Assembly (NCBI RefSeq): GCF_024599655.1
Contig: NZ_CP102247.1
Coordinates: 3,286,001 to 3,350,000, forward strand
Source of the DNA: Enterobacter asburiae
GTDB taxonomy: Bacteria; Pseudomonadota; Gammaproteobacteria; Enterobacterales; Enterobacteriaceae
Direction: 5' to 3'
DNA: 64,000 nt
The notes beneath the pieces were generated by a model. The model did not search any database, was not told the origin of the DNA, and worked only from the letters and a program-made list of their open reading frames with translations. This document shows positions 63,645 to 64,000 of this stretch, in pieces. The position numbers were made by a program, and so were the translations under genes. Within the stretch, counting starts at the first letter, position 1. Each line of letters opens with the position of its first letter.

Positions 63645-64000
63645 ATGTTTAGAAAATTAGCGGCAGAATGCTTTGGTACATTCTGGCTGGTATTTGGTGG
63701 CTGCGGTAGCGCCGTTCTGGCAGCAGCATTCCCGGAATTAGGCATTGGTTTTGTCGGCGTCGCGCTGGCGTTTGGTTTAACCGTATTAACCATGGCGTTT
63801 GCCGTGGGACATATTTCCGGCGGTCATTTTAACCCGGCAGTGACATTAGGTTTATGGGCGGGCGGTCGTTTCCCGGCTAAAGACGTGATTGGCTACATTG
63901 TGGCGCAGGTAGTTGGCGGTATTATTGCGGCGGGCGTTCTGTACGTCATTGCCAGCGGTAAAGCCGGGTTCGACGCGGCGGCAAGCGGCTTTGCCTCTAA
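63645..64000 (+). CDS. aqpZ: Aquaporin Z AqpZ (5' part, truncated by window end)
   Basis: The first 118 codons of an aquaporin. The start MFRKLAAECFGTFWLVFGGCGSAVLAA matches E. coli AqpZ and follows a TTGAGGTGG ribosome-binding site. The first NPA motif is at residues 63-65 in SGGHFNPAVT. Three membrane segments and the re-entrant half-helix are present before the window ends. It forms a water channel in the inner membrane. The 290-base region before it holds no gene. Confidence 0.97.
   Translation, partial: MFRKLAAECFGTFWLVFGGCGSAVLAAAFPELGIGFVGVALAFGLTVLTMAFAVGHISGGHFNPAVTLGLWAGGRFPAKDVIGYIVAQVVGGIIAAGVLYVIASGKAGFDAAASGFAS

Overview
The window is a core-chromosome segment of an Enterobacter-like member of the Enterobacteriaceae. 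Nearly every protein matches an Escherichia coli protein from the ycbL-to-aqpZ stretch in length and motifs. Gene order is that of E. coli with a few accessory differences. The exact genus cannot be fixed from the sequence alone; Enterobacter, Lelliottia, Leclercia and similar genera all remain possible. No rRNA, complete mobile element or CRISPR array was seen.

Layout. 1-3.4 kb: gloC, mepK and ldtD (glyoxalase, 3-3 crosslink endopeptidase, L,D-transpeptidase). 3.4-10.7 kb: the condensin operon cmoM-mukF-mukE-mukB, closed by a strong terminator. 10.8-20.3 kb: elyC, ycbJ, then a long minus-strand run kdsB, ycaR, ycaQ, lpxK, msbA, comEC, ihfB, which joins Kdo activation and lipid A phosphorylation to lipid A export. 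20.5-25.6 kb: serC-aroA, cmk, rpsA. 25.8-32.9 kb: ycaP, ycaO and the anaerobic formate module focA-pflB-pflA, with an FNR-like site. 32.9-34.7 kb: a CigR/RcnB-like gene and ycaD. E. coli K-12 carries ycaC, ycaM, ycaN and ycaK in this region; they are absent here. 35-39.1 kb: dmsABC (DMSO reductase) with an FNR-like site. 39.1-47 kb: serS, rarA, lolA, ftsK, lrp. 47.5-53.3 kb: trxB, cydDC, aat, infA. 54.3-57.5 kb: clpA, clpS, cspD. 57.5-64 kb: macAB, ybjX, ybjD and the start of aqpZ.

The one clearly foreign-looking spot is the infA-clpA interval (about 53.4-54.3 kb). In E. coli the serine tRNA gene serW lies here. I find no tRNA. Instead there is a minus-strand promoter, a three-way-junction RNA that looks like the C4 antisense RNA of P1/P4-type phages, an unrecognised 148-residue ORF, and a dispersed extragenic repeat. 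I read this as a prophage or satellite remnant that replaced or displaced serW.

Functional themes are envelope assembly (ldtD, mepK, elyC, kdsB, lpxK, msbA, lolA), chromosome organisation and segregation (mukFEB, ihfB, ftsK, rarA), anaerobic energy metabolism (focA-pflBA, dmsABC, cydDC), and protein quality control with the N-degron pathway (aat, clpS, clpA). Apart from the infA-clpA remnant and the cigR-like insertion, the region is ordinary core genome.
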